Source of the DNA: Hyaloscypha bicolor E
Taxonomy: Eukaryota > Ascomycota > Leotiomycetes > Helotiales > Hyaloscyphaceae
NCBI RefSeq assembly: GCF_002865645.1
Contig: NW_020194558.1
Location: forward strand, 1,702,014-1,766,013
Direction of reading: 5' to 3'
DNA: 64,000 nt
Shown here: piece after piece, positions 1-11,717 of the stretch
Layout of the letters: every line of letters starts with the position of its first letter
Position numbering within the stretch: position 1 is the stretch's first letter
Program-made: the position numbers and the translations under genes
The notes under the pieces: generated by a model
Told to the model about the DNA's origin: nothing
Seen by the model: only the letters and a program-made list of their open reading frames with translations
Database searches by the model: none

Positions 1-107
1 CAATTCAAAATGGCAACACGTGACCGTCCAGCTCAACGTCATAAAGCCAACCCTTTTCCCGCTGAATCCGCAGTAGCAGATATCCAACAGGATAGTATCC
101 AAACTCA

Positions 108-923
108 ATGGCCTCTTCGTTTCCTCAATTCTCGCTCCTTCCCGCCGAGCTTCGTTTCCAGATATGGAGGCTGGCTCTTCTCCCACCTCCAAAAATCTCA
201 ACCATCACCCTCTCCTACACCCGATGGGATCCACTTGACAGTCAAGCCTACGATGGGCCAAGTTTCGAAGTCGTCCAAGGAAATCTGTGGTATTTTGCAT
301 TCGCACCATGTCAATCCTTGCCACCTATCCTGTTCACAACTCGAGAGGCATTCATCGTCGGTCAACGTTACTACCACATTGCCCGCCAAATCGGCCATGA
401 GATCGTCGACAATACCGTCATCACGGACTTGACAACAGTCGACAAAGAGATCATCGTCGAAGATTACAGCAGCTCCATGCCAATAATAATCCGGAAAGAA
501 AGAGCGATCCCTCACTCAATTAACGACCTTGTCCACGTGACGATCAACCCAAAAGTCACTATCGAGAACGATCTCCCTCTCTCCTATCACGCAATATCGG
601 ACCTCCATCCATTGACCTTTCAGGGGATTAAGTATTTAGTCATGGATGCTATGGAGTTCCACAATCGGATGTACGTTATGAACTCGAATTCACTCGTGTT
701 CTCTGGTCTCGAGGTGCTGTTTCTTGTAATGGGACGGTATGATGGAATTCGTGATGGGGGGTGGGAGATTCCTAACGTTGGGGCTATTGATATGTGGGAA
801 TTTTTGAAGCAGTGGGAGAGGGTGGATCTCGAGGCTGGGACGGCAAAGTGGAGGGTTGGGGAGGTGGTGTTTGTGAGGAGTGTTGAGGATGCGTTGGAGG
901 GCCTTACACGGAGAGGTGTTTGA
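108..923 (+). CDS. 2EXR-domain protein
   Basis: Single-exon gene of 271 aa starting at the ATG at 108. Residues 4-25 carry the 2EXR signature (FPQFSLLPAELRFQIWRLAL), which in Pezizomycotina heads large families of cytosolic proteins of unknown biochemical role. The middle has the usual family stretch ending with a predicted loop and a conserved segment around FQGIKYLVMDA. No signal peptide or membrane segment is seen. A second 2EXR gene with a nearly identical opening motif lies on the other strand at about 57 kb. Function is unknown; the domain call is secure, the biological role is not. Confidence 0.85.
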   Translation: MASSFPQFSLLPAELRFQIWRLALLPPPKISTITLSYTRWDPLDSQAYDGPSFEVVQGNLWYFAFAPCQSLPPILFTTREAFIVGQRYYHIARQIGHEIVDNTVITDLTTVDKEIIVEDYSSSMPIIIRKERAIPHSINDLVHVTINPKVTIENDLPLSYHAISDLHPLTFQGIKYLVMDAMEFHNRMYVMNSNSLVFSGLEVLFLVMGRYDGIRDGGWEIPNVGAIDMWEFLKQWERVDLEAGTAKWRVGEVVFVRSVEDALEGLTRRGV

Positions 924-1991
924 GTTTTCTTACTGGAACAGCTGGGCAGGTTGAGACATTTGAATGTGTTTTCGGTGAGTCCTGCTTTAGCACATTTTTC
1001 TTCGGCCTCGTCACCTATTTCGGGGACGGGCTAATTAGAAAAATCACAAATATGTATAAATCAAGACGTTGCATCTCTCCATCTGGAGCTTAGATATCCC
1101 CCTTCTTGTTCCCCTTTTCTCTAAGCGATACGGGAAGCATGAGCTTATCACCTATTGATATTTCGAGACCCATTAGAAAATATCAGGTGTTGATTTAGAG
1201 TTAGATCTGTCTACCTTTCTCTTGTGCAACGAGACTGATTTTTGTCTCAACTTTGCACTGCGATGGTTTTACACTTCGCATCTAATGGTGCAAGAGTTCT
1301 GAGACATTTGGATTCTGGTAGAAACGGAGCGAATCCGAGAAGCCAGGTGATTTTATTGCACAACGACTCAATGATTGAGAAGGCTCTGGTATATTGAGAT
1401 TTAACATTGGACTTGGAGTGAGTGTGGGGGGGACGAAAATGTACTTTGCGTCTCACTGAAGTGCATAAGATCTGGTTTCCATCCCACTCAATGTATCGGG
1501 TACGACGCGCTCGCTATGTTTTCTATGTTGAAAGTTTATATGTGAGATTTGGGCAGCTTCTGGCTTCGCGGAATTGGTTATGGACAGACTGTGGGATGTT
1601 TTGAAGGGCCCACAAGATTAATTAAATGTAACATGGTACTCTATTCTAGGAATCTCTTTAGTACGACTTCTTCAAAGTCACAGGACATTGATAGAACGGA
1701 AGGAGGGATCTAGTTTCAGGGGTCAAGCGAGGGTGAGGAGGAGTGAGAGATGTCCTCACGAATAGGAAGATATTTTCAGACTCAGCAAATATTGGAACGT
1801 TAAATAATGTACCAAATCTCTCCAAATTAAATCCAGGGACCCCTGTATTTAAAATAGGTCAAATGAGAATACAGTTTGGATTGAAAAGATAATCATGTGA
1901 CCATCCCCTGCCTCGATATTGGCGGGGTGTAGCCCAAGCACGCGAACCTACATCTCACAAAACACAAACTGATCATCATCACCAGATCACT
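924..1991. other. intergenic region, no gene recognised
   Basis: About 1.07 kb between the 2EXR gene and the nicotinamidase gene. Short open frames on both strands (for example 1247-1456 minus and 1422-1604 plus) show no family motif. It presumably holds the 3' end of the first gene and the promoter of the second. Confidence 0.6.
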
Positions 1992-2725
1992 ATGGCGACT
2001 AACAATTTCAAGCCCGCACTGATCATTGTAGATCTGCAAGAAGACTTCTGCCCACCGGTACGCCTCAGCTTCCTCTTCGGCTTTCTACCACTGACAACGA
2101 ACAGAACGGTTCACTTGCAGTGACCAACGGCCGTGACATAATCCCCACCGTTAACAAGCTCCTTGACCTTCCCTTCGTCATCAAGATCGCGACCAAAGAC
2201 TGGCATCCCCAAAACCACATTTCTTTCGCGTCAAACCATGTCAACAAGAAACCCTACGTCGATTTCACAACCATCATCAACCCCTCCAACCCCGCAGAGA
2301 CGTACGAGACAAGACTCTGGCCAGATCATTGCGTGCAAGGTACCAAGGGCGCGGAGCTGATTCATGAGCTTGATATGAGCAAGATTGACAAGGTTGTGGA
2401 GAAGGGACAGGTCAAGGAGGTTGAGATGTACTCTGCATTCTACGATCCGCTTGAGAAGCCGAGGGTTAGTGATAGTGGTCTTGCTGGAGTCTTGAGGGAG
2501 AAGGGAGTCACGGATGTTTATTGTGTGGGATTGGCTTTCGATTATTGTGTCAAGTGTACGGCGGTTGATGCTGCGAAGGAGGGGTTCAAGACGTATGTTG
2601 TGGGCGAGGGAACGAGGGCAGTTGATCCGTCGGTTTGGGAAGAGATTAAAGGGGAGTTGAAGGGTAAGGGAGTTGAGGTTGTGAACTGTGATGGTGATGA
2701 GGTTGCTAGGGTTGGGAAGGTCTAG
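1992..2725 (+). CDS. PNC1: nicotinamidase
   Basis: Hydrolyses nicotinamide to nicotinate and ammonia in the NAD+ salvage pathway and removes the sirtuin inhibitor nicotinamide. Two exons, 1992-2057 and 2105-2725, give 228 aa. The acceptor at 2104 was chosen because it joins DLQEDFCPP to NGSLAV, the conserved isochorismatase-family opening; the nearer-looking AG at 2120 gives a stop. Catalytic Asp14, Lys122 (in VVEKG) and Cys170 (in DYCVKC) are present, and metal ligands Asp54, His56 and His60 lie in DWHPQNH. Length matches fungal Pnc1. The 47-nt intron lies between the catalytic Asp and the metal site. No regulatory site was recognised upstream. Confidence 0.92.
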
Positions 2726-4575
2726 GTTCTAATCAGGACTCCCCCCCCAAGCACCGAAGCTTGTCAACATTCACAGTGCCAGGAAGGTCGGCTGTCACTT
2801 TTTTGTGGCTGTGCTCAACTTGGCGATACGAGTAGCTCGTAGCTACCCCACCTCATGAGAATGTGTGGGGATGAAACTGCCATACACAGCTTGCAAGACT
2901 GTCATCGAGGGTCACGCGATATGATTAGATAGCACCCCCAGAGAAATGCAACTTGCTTGCCCGGTTTCTGCATCTCTCTATTTATCTAAAGACATCCCTA
3001 TGGGACTGTCGGGACACAACAATCAAAAGTTGGAGTTCTGAGAAATAAGAAAGCATGGATAACAACTCAACTACCCTGGAAGCCACGCTGCCCTTAGGAC
3101 AGGATGAATACGGATGAACTGGAAAGCAGGCAACCACTTCTGACTTCCTGGACTCGGGGAACGTTACTGTATGACCCGGACGCTCGAACTCGTAAATGCA
3201 AATGCACCTCGGGTTGCCAACAATCCACCACTGTGGTCCTGAACAACGAAGATCTACAGCACCTGTCCAGCTGAAATCTTCGCTCAGGGACGCGTTGATT
3301 GCCACCGGGATGCTTCAGGCCCGGTTTCGACACCCCAAAGTTGCTTCGCCCACCGAAGCCAAAGGGGTTCCATCGGCTGTTCGGCTTTTAATTTGCTTGA
3401 AAATCGCCAAGAAGACCCTGTTCTGAAGGCATGATTTGATGGTGATGGATTTGACATTCTCGTAACAAGAATCGCGAGTCCTCGATGTTGGTCAAAGTAG
3501 GGATGCGCTAAATTTAATAATTTAATTAAATAATAATGGTCTAGCAAATATTTTTTAATAATGGTCAAGCCAAATATTATATGCATAATTTTATACTACT
3601 TTTGTACTAGAATTATACCAGGCTAATACAAATATAGGATAATTCTAAAAGAAATTCTCGAGTTATGTAAAAAATCCCAAGATTTATTCAAGCTTCGGGC
3701 TTACCTATTTAGGAAGCCCCACGGGCCCACTTTAAAATAATGCTTAATGGTCAATATACCATTATATTTAATTATACTAATGGCCAAGCAAAATCCTTAA
3801 CTAAGCCATCCCTAGGTCAAAAAAACTCGGGAACAATATCGGGCGTTGTCTAAAATTCTCCAGTATCTTCTACAAGTGGAAGACCCGGAGAGCGTTGGAA
3901 CGTCAACGACGTTGACTCAACGTCGCCTTTATCTCACTGCAGGTGCGCCTTGCCGTTCCTGAGCTAGCGGCATTAGCGGATGTCACTTCGAGGTTGATCC
4001 ATTTCTCGCACCAGGCCACCGCCTCCACAATAATTTGATTGTTCGACCCATTCTGTTACCTCCTCCTCCTTTCTCCTGGTCAATTGATCGCTTTGCATTT
4101 CGCAGTGCCAACAACCTGCGTTGTCTCCTCGTGTTCAACATCACAGGCTGCACTCGACATCCCGCTCACCGTTGCTGACAGTTCTCGCTTCACCGCAGCA
4201 GACACCACTCAGTATGTGCCCCCAATTGCTCAACAGCCCAAAGCAGGCAGCCATACCTTTGGGGCATCGCATATGCGAAAACTCCTCATCTGCGATAAGC
4301 TTGGAAATCCGAGAAAAGGGGAATTGTGAAGAGAGTTCTTCCAATTCCGCATTCACCATTTCGAGATTTCACTCCAATGGACGACCCCGAGCTTGGGATG
4401 CTTGTATCTCTCATCCACCTCTAAATTTATCCTGCGAAACAATTGTTCTAGGGCTATTAGGAGACTCGAAAACTAACAACTGTTTTTCTAGCTTCGCAAG
4501 CAGCACGCCCCTCCCTCCGTCCGTCGATGGCTTTATAACAAAAAGCCTGCAGCCTCTCTTCCATACCTCAACACT
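2726..4575. other. intergenic region with AT-rich island and HMGR leader
   Basis: 1.85 kb between PNC1 and the HMG-CoA reductase gene. It holds a very AT-rich island (about 3490-3830) and, nearer the reductase, pyrimidine-rich sequence and a likely 5' leader. A good branch point and acceptor (CTAAC followed by TTTTTCTAG ending at 4491), with a possible donor at 4404, suggest a leader intron. No convincing protein-coding gene was seen. Confidence 0.55.
3490..3830. repeat. AT-rich relic with degenerate direct repeats
   Basis: This stretch is far richer in A and T than its surroundings. It contains three diverged copies of a short motif of the form taATGGYCWAGC (near 3532, 3559 and 3778). No open frame of note crosses it. 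It looks like a decayed repeat, possibly altered by repeat-induced point mutation; the transposon origin is inference. Confidence 0.4.
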
Positions 4576-7500
4576 ATGCTTGGCTCTTCCTTACTCCCCA
4601 GGAGGCTTCGAGGCACTCCAGCTGCAGATACTGCGGCCACACCGATTTGGTTGAACAAGAGGGTGACGCCCTTCCTCCAGGCGATCTCGCGCCCAGCAAG
4701 TCTCCATCCTATACATACCATTGTCATCGTTGCCGTACTGGCTAGCACAACATATATGGGCTTGATAGAAAGCAGCTTATTCAACTCTGTCAAATCCAAT
4801 ACAGCTGGAAAAGCAGACTGGCCGTCTCTCCTCGAAGGGAGCCGACAATTGAGAGTGGACGCAGACACAGATTGGAAATGGCAGAATTCTGATACGGAGA
4901 GTGCGATTTCTCACGGAGTGGACCATTTGGCTCTGCTGACCTTCGTCTTCCCCGATTCGTTGGCTGCCAACTCACCGCAAAATGCCCCACTGGCCGATAC
5001 CTTACCCCTTCCCCAAAATCTCTCGGTCACGACTTTACCGTCAACCTCGAATCCACTGTCTGCAATTTCCCAGGATAGCACATTAGCATATGCTGTCCCA
5101 TATAGCCAGGCCCCGGAGTTTCTTGCTCGGGCTCAAGAACTCCCTAATGCCGGGACAATACCGACAGACGAGAATGCCCGCCATGGATATGAAGCGGAGC
5201 CGATCAAAGAGCAGAAGAAGTGGATTATGAAAGCTGCTAAAGCCGATGTGACGGGAGGAAGCGTGAGAAATTGGGTCTACAACGCCTGGACTGAGTTCGT
5301 GGATCTGTTGAAGAACGCCGAAACTCTGGACATCATAATCATGGTGCTGGGCTACATCTCCATGCACTTGACGTTCGTGTCCCTCTTCGTCTCTATGCGG
5401 AGAATGGGATCCAATTTCTGGCTCTTTGCAACAACCCTGTTCTCCTCTGTTTTCGCATTCCTCTTTGGTCTTATTATGACTACCAAGATGGGTGTACCAT
5501 TGAACATGGTTCTCTTATCTGAAGGCCTCCCTTTCTTGGTGGTTACCATTGGCTTTGAGAAATCGATCGTTCTGACAAAGGCCGTCCTCTCCGCAGCTCT
5601 TGATACTCGACGACCTCGCCCACAAGACAGTCCGAAGTTAGCGGCGCAAAATGTTGGCGTATCATCGACATCTATGCAGTATGCCGTTCAAGTTGCAATC
5701 CAGGAGAAGGGCTATGAAATTGTTCGGGATTATGCAATCGAGATATGCATCTTGGCTGCAGGAGCTGCTTCAGGCGTCCAAGGAGGTCTTCAACAATTTT
5801 GCTTCCTGGCTGCTTGGATTCTGGTTTTCGACTGCATTCTACTTTTCACCTTTTACACGGCCGTCTTGAACATCAAGCTCGAAATCAACCGCATTAAACG
5901 CCACATCGCCCTCCGGCAAGCACTGGAAGATGACGGAGTCAATCGACGCGTTGCCGAGAATGTAGCTCAGAGCGACGAGTGGCCAAAGGCTGACAAGTCA
6001 AATAACGAGACCAATATCTTTGGGCGCAAAGTTCGAGACAGCAGCGTGCCGAAATTCAAGGTTCTAATGGTCTCTGGCTTCATTATTATCAATCTTCTCA
6101 ACCTCGTCACAATTCCATTCCGTGGTGGAAAAAGCCACGCTGAGCCTCTAACCGTATCTGGACTTTCTGGACAAGGCCTTTCGAGTGTCACGACACTACC
6201 CCCAATGGACCCTTTCAAAGTAGCGTCGAATGGGCTTGACTATATTTTTGAGACAGCAAAGTCTCATGATAGACCCACCGTCGTCACTATTCTCACTCCG
6301 ATCAAATATGAGCTAGAGTATCCCTCTGTTCACTATGGAAAGCCTTCAAGGCGTCCCAATGGCCATGATCATCTGGACTTTGATGATTTGGGAGATTATG
6401 GAATGAGTGGGCGCGTCATGGACAGCTTACTGCGAAGCCTAGAGGATCCAGTCTTATCAAAATGGATCATGGTTGCTCTTGCACTGAGCGTAGTCCTCAA
6501 TGGATACCTCTTCAATGCTGCAAGATGGAGTATCAAGGAACCACTCCAGATGCCTCCTCACCATGCTGTTACTCCAGCAGAGCTCGACCAAGCAGAAAGG
6601 TTCAACAACGCTGCTGCCCCAACGTTAAAGCTGACCGGAGTTGATGGCCAAGTCCAGGACAGATTCCCTCCTCCGACACCCGCGTCAACGGACGACGAAG
6701 AAGATGGCTTGACCATGCGAACGGCTCAATCGGATACACAAGTCACTACCCCACGCCCGCGGACTTTTGCGGAGATGGACCAAATGCTTAAGGAAAAGAA
6801 AGGACGCTTGCTTACCGACAGGGAACTGGTAGAACTTTCAATGAAAGGCAAGATCCCTGGCTATGCCCTCGAAAGGACGCTCGGGGATACCACAAGGGCT
6901 GTCAAAATCCGAAGAGCCATTATCTCTCGAACACCTGCAACTGCCGAAACGACCAGTCTCTTGGAGTCCTCACTACTTCCATATGAGCACTACGACTTCG
7001 ATCGTGTCTTGGGTGCCTGCTGCGAGAACGTTATCGGCTATATGCCTCTACCCGTTGGTGTAGCAGGACCGATCGTCATTGATGGACAGAGCTTTTTCTT
7101 GCCTATGGCGACAACAGAAGGTGTCTTAGTTGCTAGCACAAATCGTGGTTGCAAGGCTATCAACGCTGGAGGTGGTGCAGTTACTGTTTTGACTGGCGAC
7201 GGCATGACTCGAGGACCTTGCATTGCATTCGAAACGCTTGAGCGTGCTGGTGCTGCCAAAGTTTGGCTTGACTCCGAGGACGGCAAGAGAACCATGACCA
7301 GAGCTTTCAACTCCACCAGCAGATTTGCCCGACTACAATCAGTCAAGACTGCCCTCGCAGGCACGTACTTGTACCCTAGATTTAAGACGACTACTGGAGA
7401 CGCCATGGGCATGAACATGATCTCTAAGGGTGTTGAACATGCTTTAAATGTCATGGCTACAGAGGCCGGATTCGAAGACATGAACGTCATCTCAGTGTCT

Positions 7501-8248
7501 GGCAATTTCTGCACTGATAAGAAACCAGCTGCAATCAACTGGATCGATGGCCGTGGCAAGAGTGTGATTGCAGAGGCGATTATTCCAGCTGATATTGTGC
7601 GAAGTGTTCTCAAGACCGATGTGGATTCGATGGTTGAGTTGAATCAAGCAAAGAACCTTGTTGGGAGTGCTATGGCTGGTAGCATTGGTGGTTTCAATGC
7701 CCAGGCTGCCAATATTGTTACTGCAATTTTCTTGGCGACTGGTCAGGATCCTGCGCAAAACGTTGAGAGCAGTAACTGCATCACCCTCATGAAGAAGTAA
7801 GTTAATTGGGTGCTCCGATTTTTTCAGCTTGCTAAGCACTCTGTCTAGTCTCCGTGGAAGCCTTCAAATTAGTGTCTCCATGCCTTCAATCGAAGTTGGT
7901 ACATTGGGAGGTGGCACAGTACTTGAGCCACAAGGCGCCATGCTTGATCTGCTTGGTGTCCGAGGTTCACATCCAACAAATCCTGGTGACAATGCTCGCA
8001 AACTTGCTCGCATTGTCGCGGCCGGTGTCCTTGCTGGAGAACTGTCATTGTGCAGTGCTTTGGCTGCCGGCCATCTCGTCAATGCTCATATGGCGCATAA
8101 TAGAAGCGCTCCAGCCACAAGAGCAAATACACCAGCACCGAGCGGTGCACAAACGCCAGTCACGGCTGCAGTTCAAGCAATGCAAGAAAAGGCTGGGTTG
8201 GTCATGTCGTCTGCAGCTGTTCAGAGAGCAGCAGAAGCGAGGAGGTAG
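4576..8248 (+). CDS. HMG1: HMG-CoA reductase with sterol-sensing domain
   Basis: Reduces HMG-CoA to mevalonate with two NADPH, the committed step of sterol and isoprenoid synthesis, in the ER membrane. Two exons, 4576-7796 and 7849-8248, give 1206 aa. The N-terminus ([13 protein letters not shown]) matches ascomycete HMGRs. One membrane segment lies near residue 50; the sterol-sensing multi-span region runs about 255-445, with another span near 500 and one near 640. The catalytic domain fills the C-terminal 400 residues: [12 protein letters not shown] near 817, the TTEG motif near 846, GDAMGMNM near 941, KKPAAINW near 983. The 52-nt intron falls between SNCITLMK and [13 protein letters not shown], so the last 133 residues are in exon 2. 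The acceptor at 7848 was chosen because it restores this motif. Confidence 0.96.
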
Positions 8249-8701
8249 AGCTGCTAGTAAACATTTATCATTGCTTGGAGTTTGGGATAAGTCTTCAACG
8301 TTTGAAAGCACAAGCTCGCGATAGGCAATTTGTTGATGCCTACATAAAACGACGACGCTGGCCTTGTTCGTCTCCTTCCTCGGTGGATCATGGAGACAGT
8401 CAAATACCTAGACACTCAAGTGTAGACTAATATAATAATGAGAGTCATTGATCTAGATAATAGTGGCATCCACATCTACCTGACAAAATAATAGAGGGGG
8501 ATCACATTGTGGTTCAGAGAGGGAGGCTCGACACGTGACTCACCGCCTTCGGTTCTGCCAGACCCCATTTCGAAGAGCTTCTAGAAATTGATCGTTTAAA
8601 TGGTTGTCTGATCCCCCAGCTCACCTTCACCAGCACTTTTACCTGCAAGATCACAAATCAAATAAAAACTACTCAAAACTCTCTCCACTAGCATACTCAC
8701 C
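8249..8701. other. HMGR 3' flank and STI1 promoter
   Basis: 453 bases with no open frame of interest. The half next to STI1 includes a heat-shock-element-like sequence, annotated separately, and a pyrimidine/A-rich leader just before the STI1 ATG. Confidence 0.55.
8569..8586. promoter_or_regulatory. heat-shock-element-like site upstream of STI1
   Basis: The sequence TTCGAAGAGCTTCTAGAA contains a perfect TTCnnGAA unit (8579-8586) preceded by a second TTC/GAA pair, about 115 bp before the STI1 ATG. STI1 is an established Hsf1 target in yeast, so an HSE is expected; spacing of the first pair is imperfect. Function here is inference. Confidence 0.45.
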
Positions 8702-10750
8702 ATGGCGGACGCACTCAAAGCCGAAGGCAATAAAGCCATTGCGGAGAAAAACTTCGACGAGGCTATGTGAGTTGAACCCCTCTGTTTACTTTCTACCCTG
8801 ACTTTTCTCGAGTCAATGAGCACACCTCCACATCTGCACACTACTCTTAGATACTGGCTGACAACTCCAAAGTGGCAAATTCACACAAGCCATTGAAATC
8901 GAGCCGACAAATCACATTCTCTACTCAAATCGATCCGCTGCCTATGCCTCTAAGAAGGACTATGAGAACGCACTCAAGGATGCAGACAAGGTCACCGAGA
9001 TCAAGCCAGACTGGGCCAAAGGATGGGGACGAAAGGGAGCTGCGAAGCATGGCCTAGGAGACCTTGTTGGTGCTCATGATGCTTATGAAGAAGGTCTGAA
9101 GCTGGATCCGAACAACGCCCAGAACAAGTCTGGCCTGGCATCTGTCAAGCGTGCAATTGAGGCGGAAGCCAAAGAAGGTAAGAATGCTAGCATCTGAATG
9201 AGATCTCAGGAAATATGCTAAAAATAATTTTCAGATGGTGTTACCGGTGATCCTATGGGCGGCCTTGGTGGCATGTTCAGCGACCCCCAACTTATTCAGA
9301 AACTGGCCGCCAATCCTAAGACCAGTAAACTTCTTGCGGACCCAAGCTTCATGATGAAGCTCCAGCAGATCAAGAATAATCCCAACGATACCCAGAGTAT
9401 ATTCCAGGACCCGAGAATGCTGCAGGTGCTTGGTGTATTGATGGGTGTGGATATGGACATGATGGCTGGCCCTGGCGGCATGGGAGGTATGGGTGGTATG
9501 GGCGGCGAGGGTCCCCCAGGAGGACCGACTGAAGTAGAAGAGGATGTTCCTATGCCCGATGCTCGACCAGCTTCTGCTCAAGCATCTCAGCCAAAGAAGG
9601 AGGCTGTTCCTGAGCCAGAACCAGAGCCGGAGGACGACGAGGCTGCTGAGAAGGCCAAGGCCAAGGCTGCGGCTGAGCAAGAGAAGAAGCTTGGTACGGA
9701 TGCATACAAGAAGCGAAGCTTCGACGAGGCTATCAGCCATTACAGCAAGGCATGGGAGCTGTTTAAGGATATTACCTACCTGAACAATCTCGGTGCCGCC
9801 CACTTCGAGAAGGGAGAATATGACGAGGCTATCAAGGCCTGCGAGAAAGCTGTTGAGGAAGGCCGCGAGATCTACGCCGACTTCAAGATGATTGCCAAAT
9901 CATACGCGCGCATTGGCTCCGCCTATGAGAAGAAAGGCGACCTGACAAACGCTATTGCCAACTTCCAGAAGTCTCTCACCGAGCACCGCACCCCCGAAGT
10001 GGTCAACAAGCTCCGCTTAGCCGAGAAGAACAAGATCGACGGCGCGAGACAAGCATACATCGACCCGGAGAAAGCAGAAGAAGCCCGTGAGCTTGGTAAC
10101 CAGAAGTTCAAGGAGTCCGACTGGCCTGGCGCGGTTGAAGCGTACACCGAGATGACCAAGCGTGCTCCCGAGGACCCGAGAGGCTACAGTAACCGTGCTG
10201 CTGCGTTCATCAAGCTTCTTGAGTTCCCTAGCGCTATTGAGGACTGTGACAAGGCTATTAAGAAGGATCCCAAGTTCATCCGTGCTTATATCAGGAAGGC
10301 ACAGGCCTACTTCGGCATGAGGGAATACTCGAAGTGTTTGGATGCATGTACCGAGGCTTCGGAGGTTGATTTTACGAAGGCGAATGCGAGGGAGATTGAG
10401 CAGCAGCAGCAGAAAGCTTTGCAGGCTATGTATAGTGCGCAAGAGAATGAGACGGAGGAGCAGACTAAGGAGCGGATTCAGAGAGACCCCGAGGTAGTTC
10501 TGTTCTTTAAGTGTGGTTGAGACGGTTGCTAATGATTTTCAGATTCTCGGCATCATGCAAGACCCTATCATGCAGAGTATCCTCCAGCAAGCACAAGGTG
10601 ACCCGGCTGCGCTCCAGGAACACATGAAGAACCCTGGAATTCGAGCAAAGATCCAGGTATGCTTATTCCCCCAAGCCTTCCTGAATCTTACACTGCTAAC
10701 TCGCTGCTCAGAAACTCGTAGCCGCTGGCGTTATCCGTGTCGGACGATGA
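8702..10750 (+). CDS. STI1: Hsp70/Hsp90 organising co-chaperone (Hop/Sti1)
   Basis: Cytosolic TPR co-chaperone that bridges Hsp70 and Hsp90 for client transfer. Five exons: 8702-8766, 8873-9177, 9235-10493, 10543-10656 and 10712-10750, giving 593 aa (yeast Sti1 is 589). TPR1 fills the first 115 residues (MADALKAEGNKAIAEKNFDEAI onward). A DP1 domain (FSDPQLIQKLAANPKT) follows from about 135, then a GGM-repeat and acidic/proline linker. TPR2A starts near residue 275, TPR2B near 405, and the DP2 domain (ILGIMQDPIMQSIL...) ends the protein with VAAGVIRVGR. The last two small exons are needed to complete DP2, and all splice phases agree. An HSE-like site lies upstream. It is convergent with the epsin gene. 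Confidence 0.95.
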
Positions 10751-11717
10751 ACCAACCCCTAACTCGAGAAACCAAAACGGGGTGAGGTAAGTGAGGGTTA
10801 ATTCGTGAGTTAATGGAGATATGAGCGAGGAGTGGGTACTGTAATTGATGATGAAGCGTGGGCAAATGAGCTTAGCAACAAACGAAACTAAACAAGCAAA
10901 ATTCCCCAATCGAAATGGATGTACTTTAGGCCTTGCTGAGTTTTAGCGTAATCACCAATGCATTGTGACGTTATCAATCAACACTTTTCAGACTTATGAC
11001 CCACCAGTATTTAAGACGTGCTAAAGGCCTCCCAGTTCGGTGCCATCAAGATTCCTTCTTCAAGCCATTCAGGGGTGGCGTGACTTGCTTCGGCTTCTCG
11101 ACATCTGTGACAAAGGCTCCTGCTAAATCTTAATTAAACCAGAAAGTGGAAAGACGTCGCTAGCCTTATTTCGTTAACGGAAGGTCTAGTGTTATGTCCT
11201 CAAGCCTCCACTGACAGTACTTGCTTTGTTGACTACAAAGAAACAATTGGCAATACTTGAATCCATGATAACGCGAACACGCCCAAACGAGAACTAAAGA
11301 TAATTCAACAGTATAGCAGTGGGTATGTACTTTCGGGGGCTGAAAGGTGACACTTATGTCACTCCGTTGTGAAGCCGAATGGATTGCTAGGGAGGGGATG
11401 TCATCCAGGTTGATCATAGTGGCAGACTATGGTACAACGTTGCAAGCCATTCATGCCCATTTAAGCTGGTAGATGAAGTTGAGAGCTACTCTGAGCAAGT
11501 CTTGAAAAGGGGAGAGGCGTGAGGGAAAAGTTCAGGCAAACAAACTTCTCTACCCCTTTTCGCTTCACTCCCACTTCACTCCACACTTCGCTGGCGAGTC
11601 ACAATCAATCGATTAGAAGTTGTTAGTGAAACTAATATGATTTTACGCGCCGTTATCTATCATAAACGCCCACCTTGCGTCCCCTCAGTAGAACCTATTC
11701 TGACAATTTCCCGTCTC
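10751..11717. other. convergent intergenic region, no gene recognised
   Basis: 967 bases between the 3' ends of STI1 and the epsin gene. Only short, motif-free frames occur (for example 11166-11417 minus). It presumably contains both 3' UTRs and poly(A) sites. Confidence 0.6.

Noticed and set aside
2106..2120. Nicotinamidase intron ending at the AG at 2120
   Set aside because: It leads straight into a TGA; the AG at 2104 restores the conserved NGSLAV.
7829..8248. HMGR exon 2 beginning at the AG near 7827
   Set aside because: It breaks the frame; the AG at 7848 restores [17 protein letters not shown].
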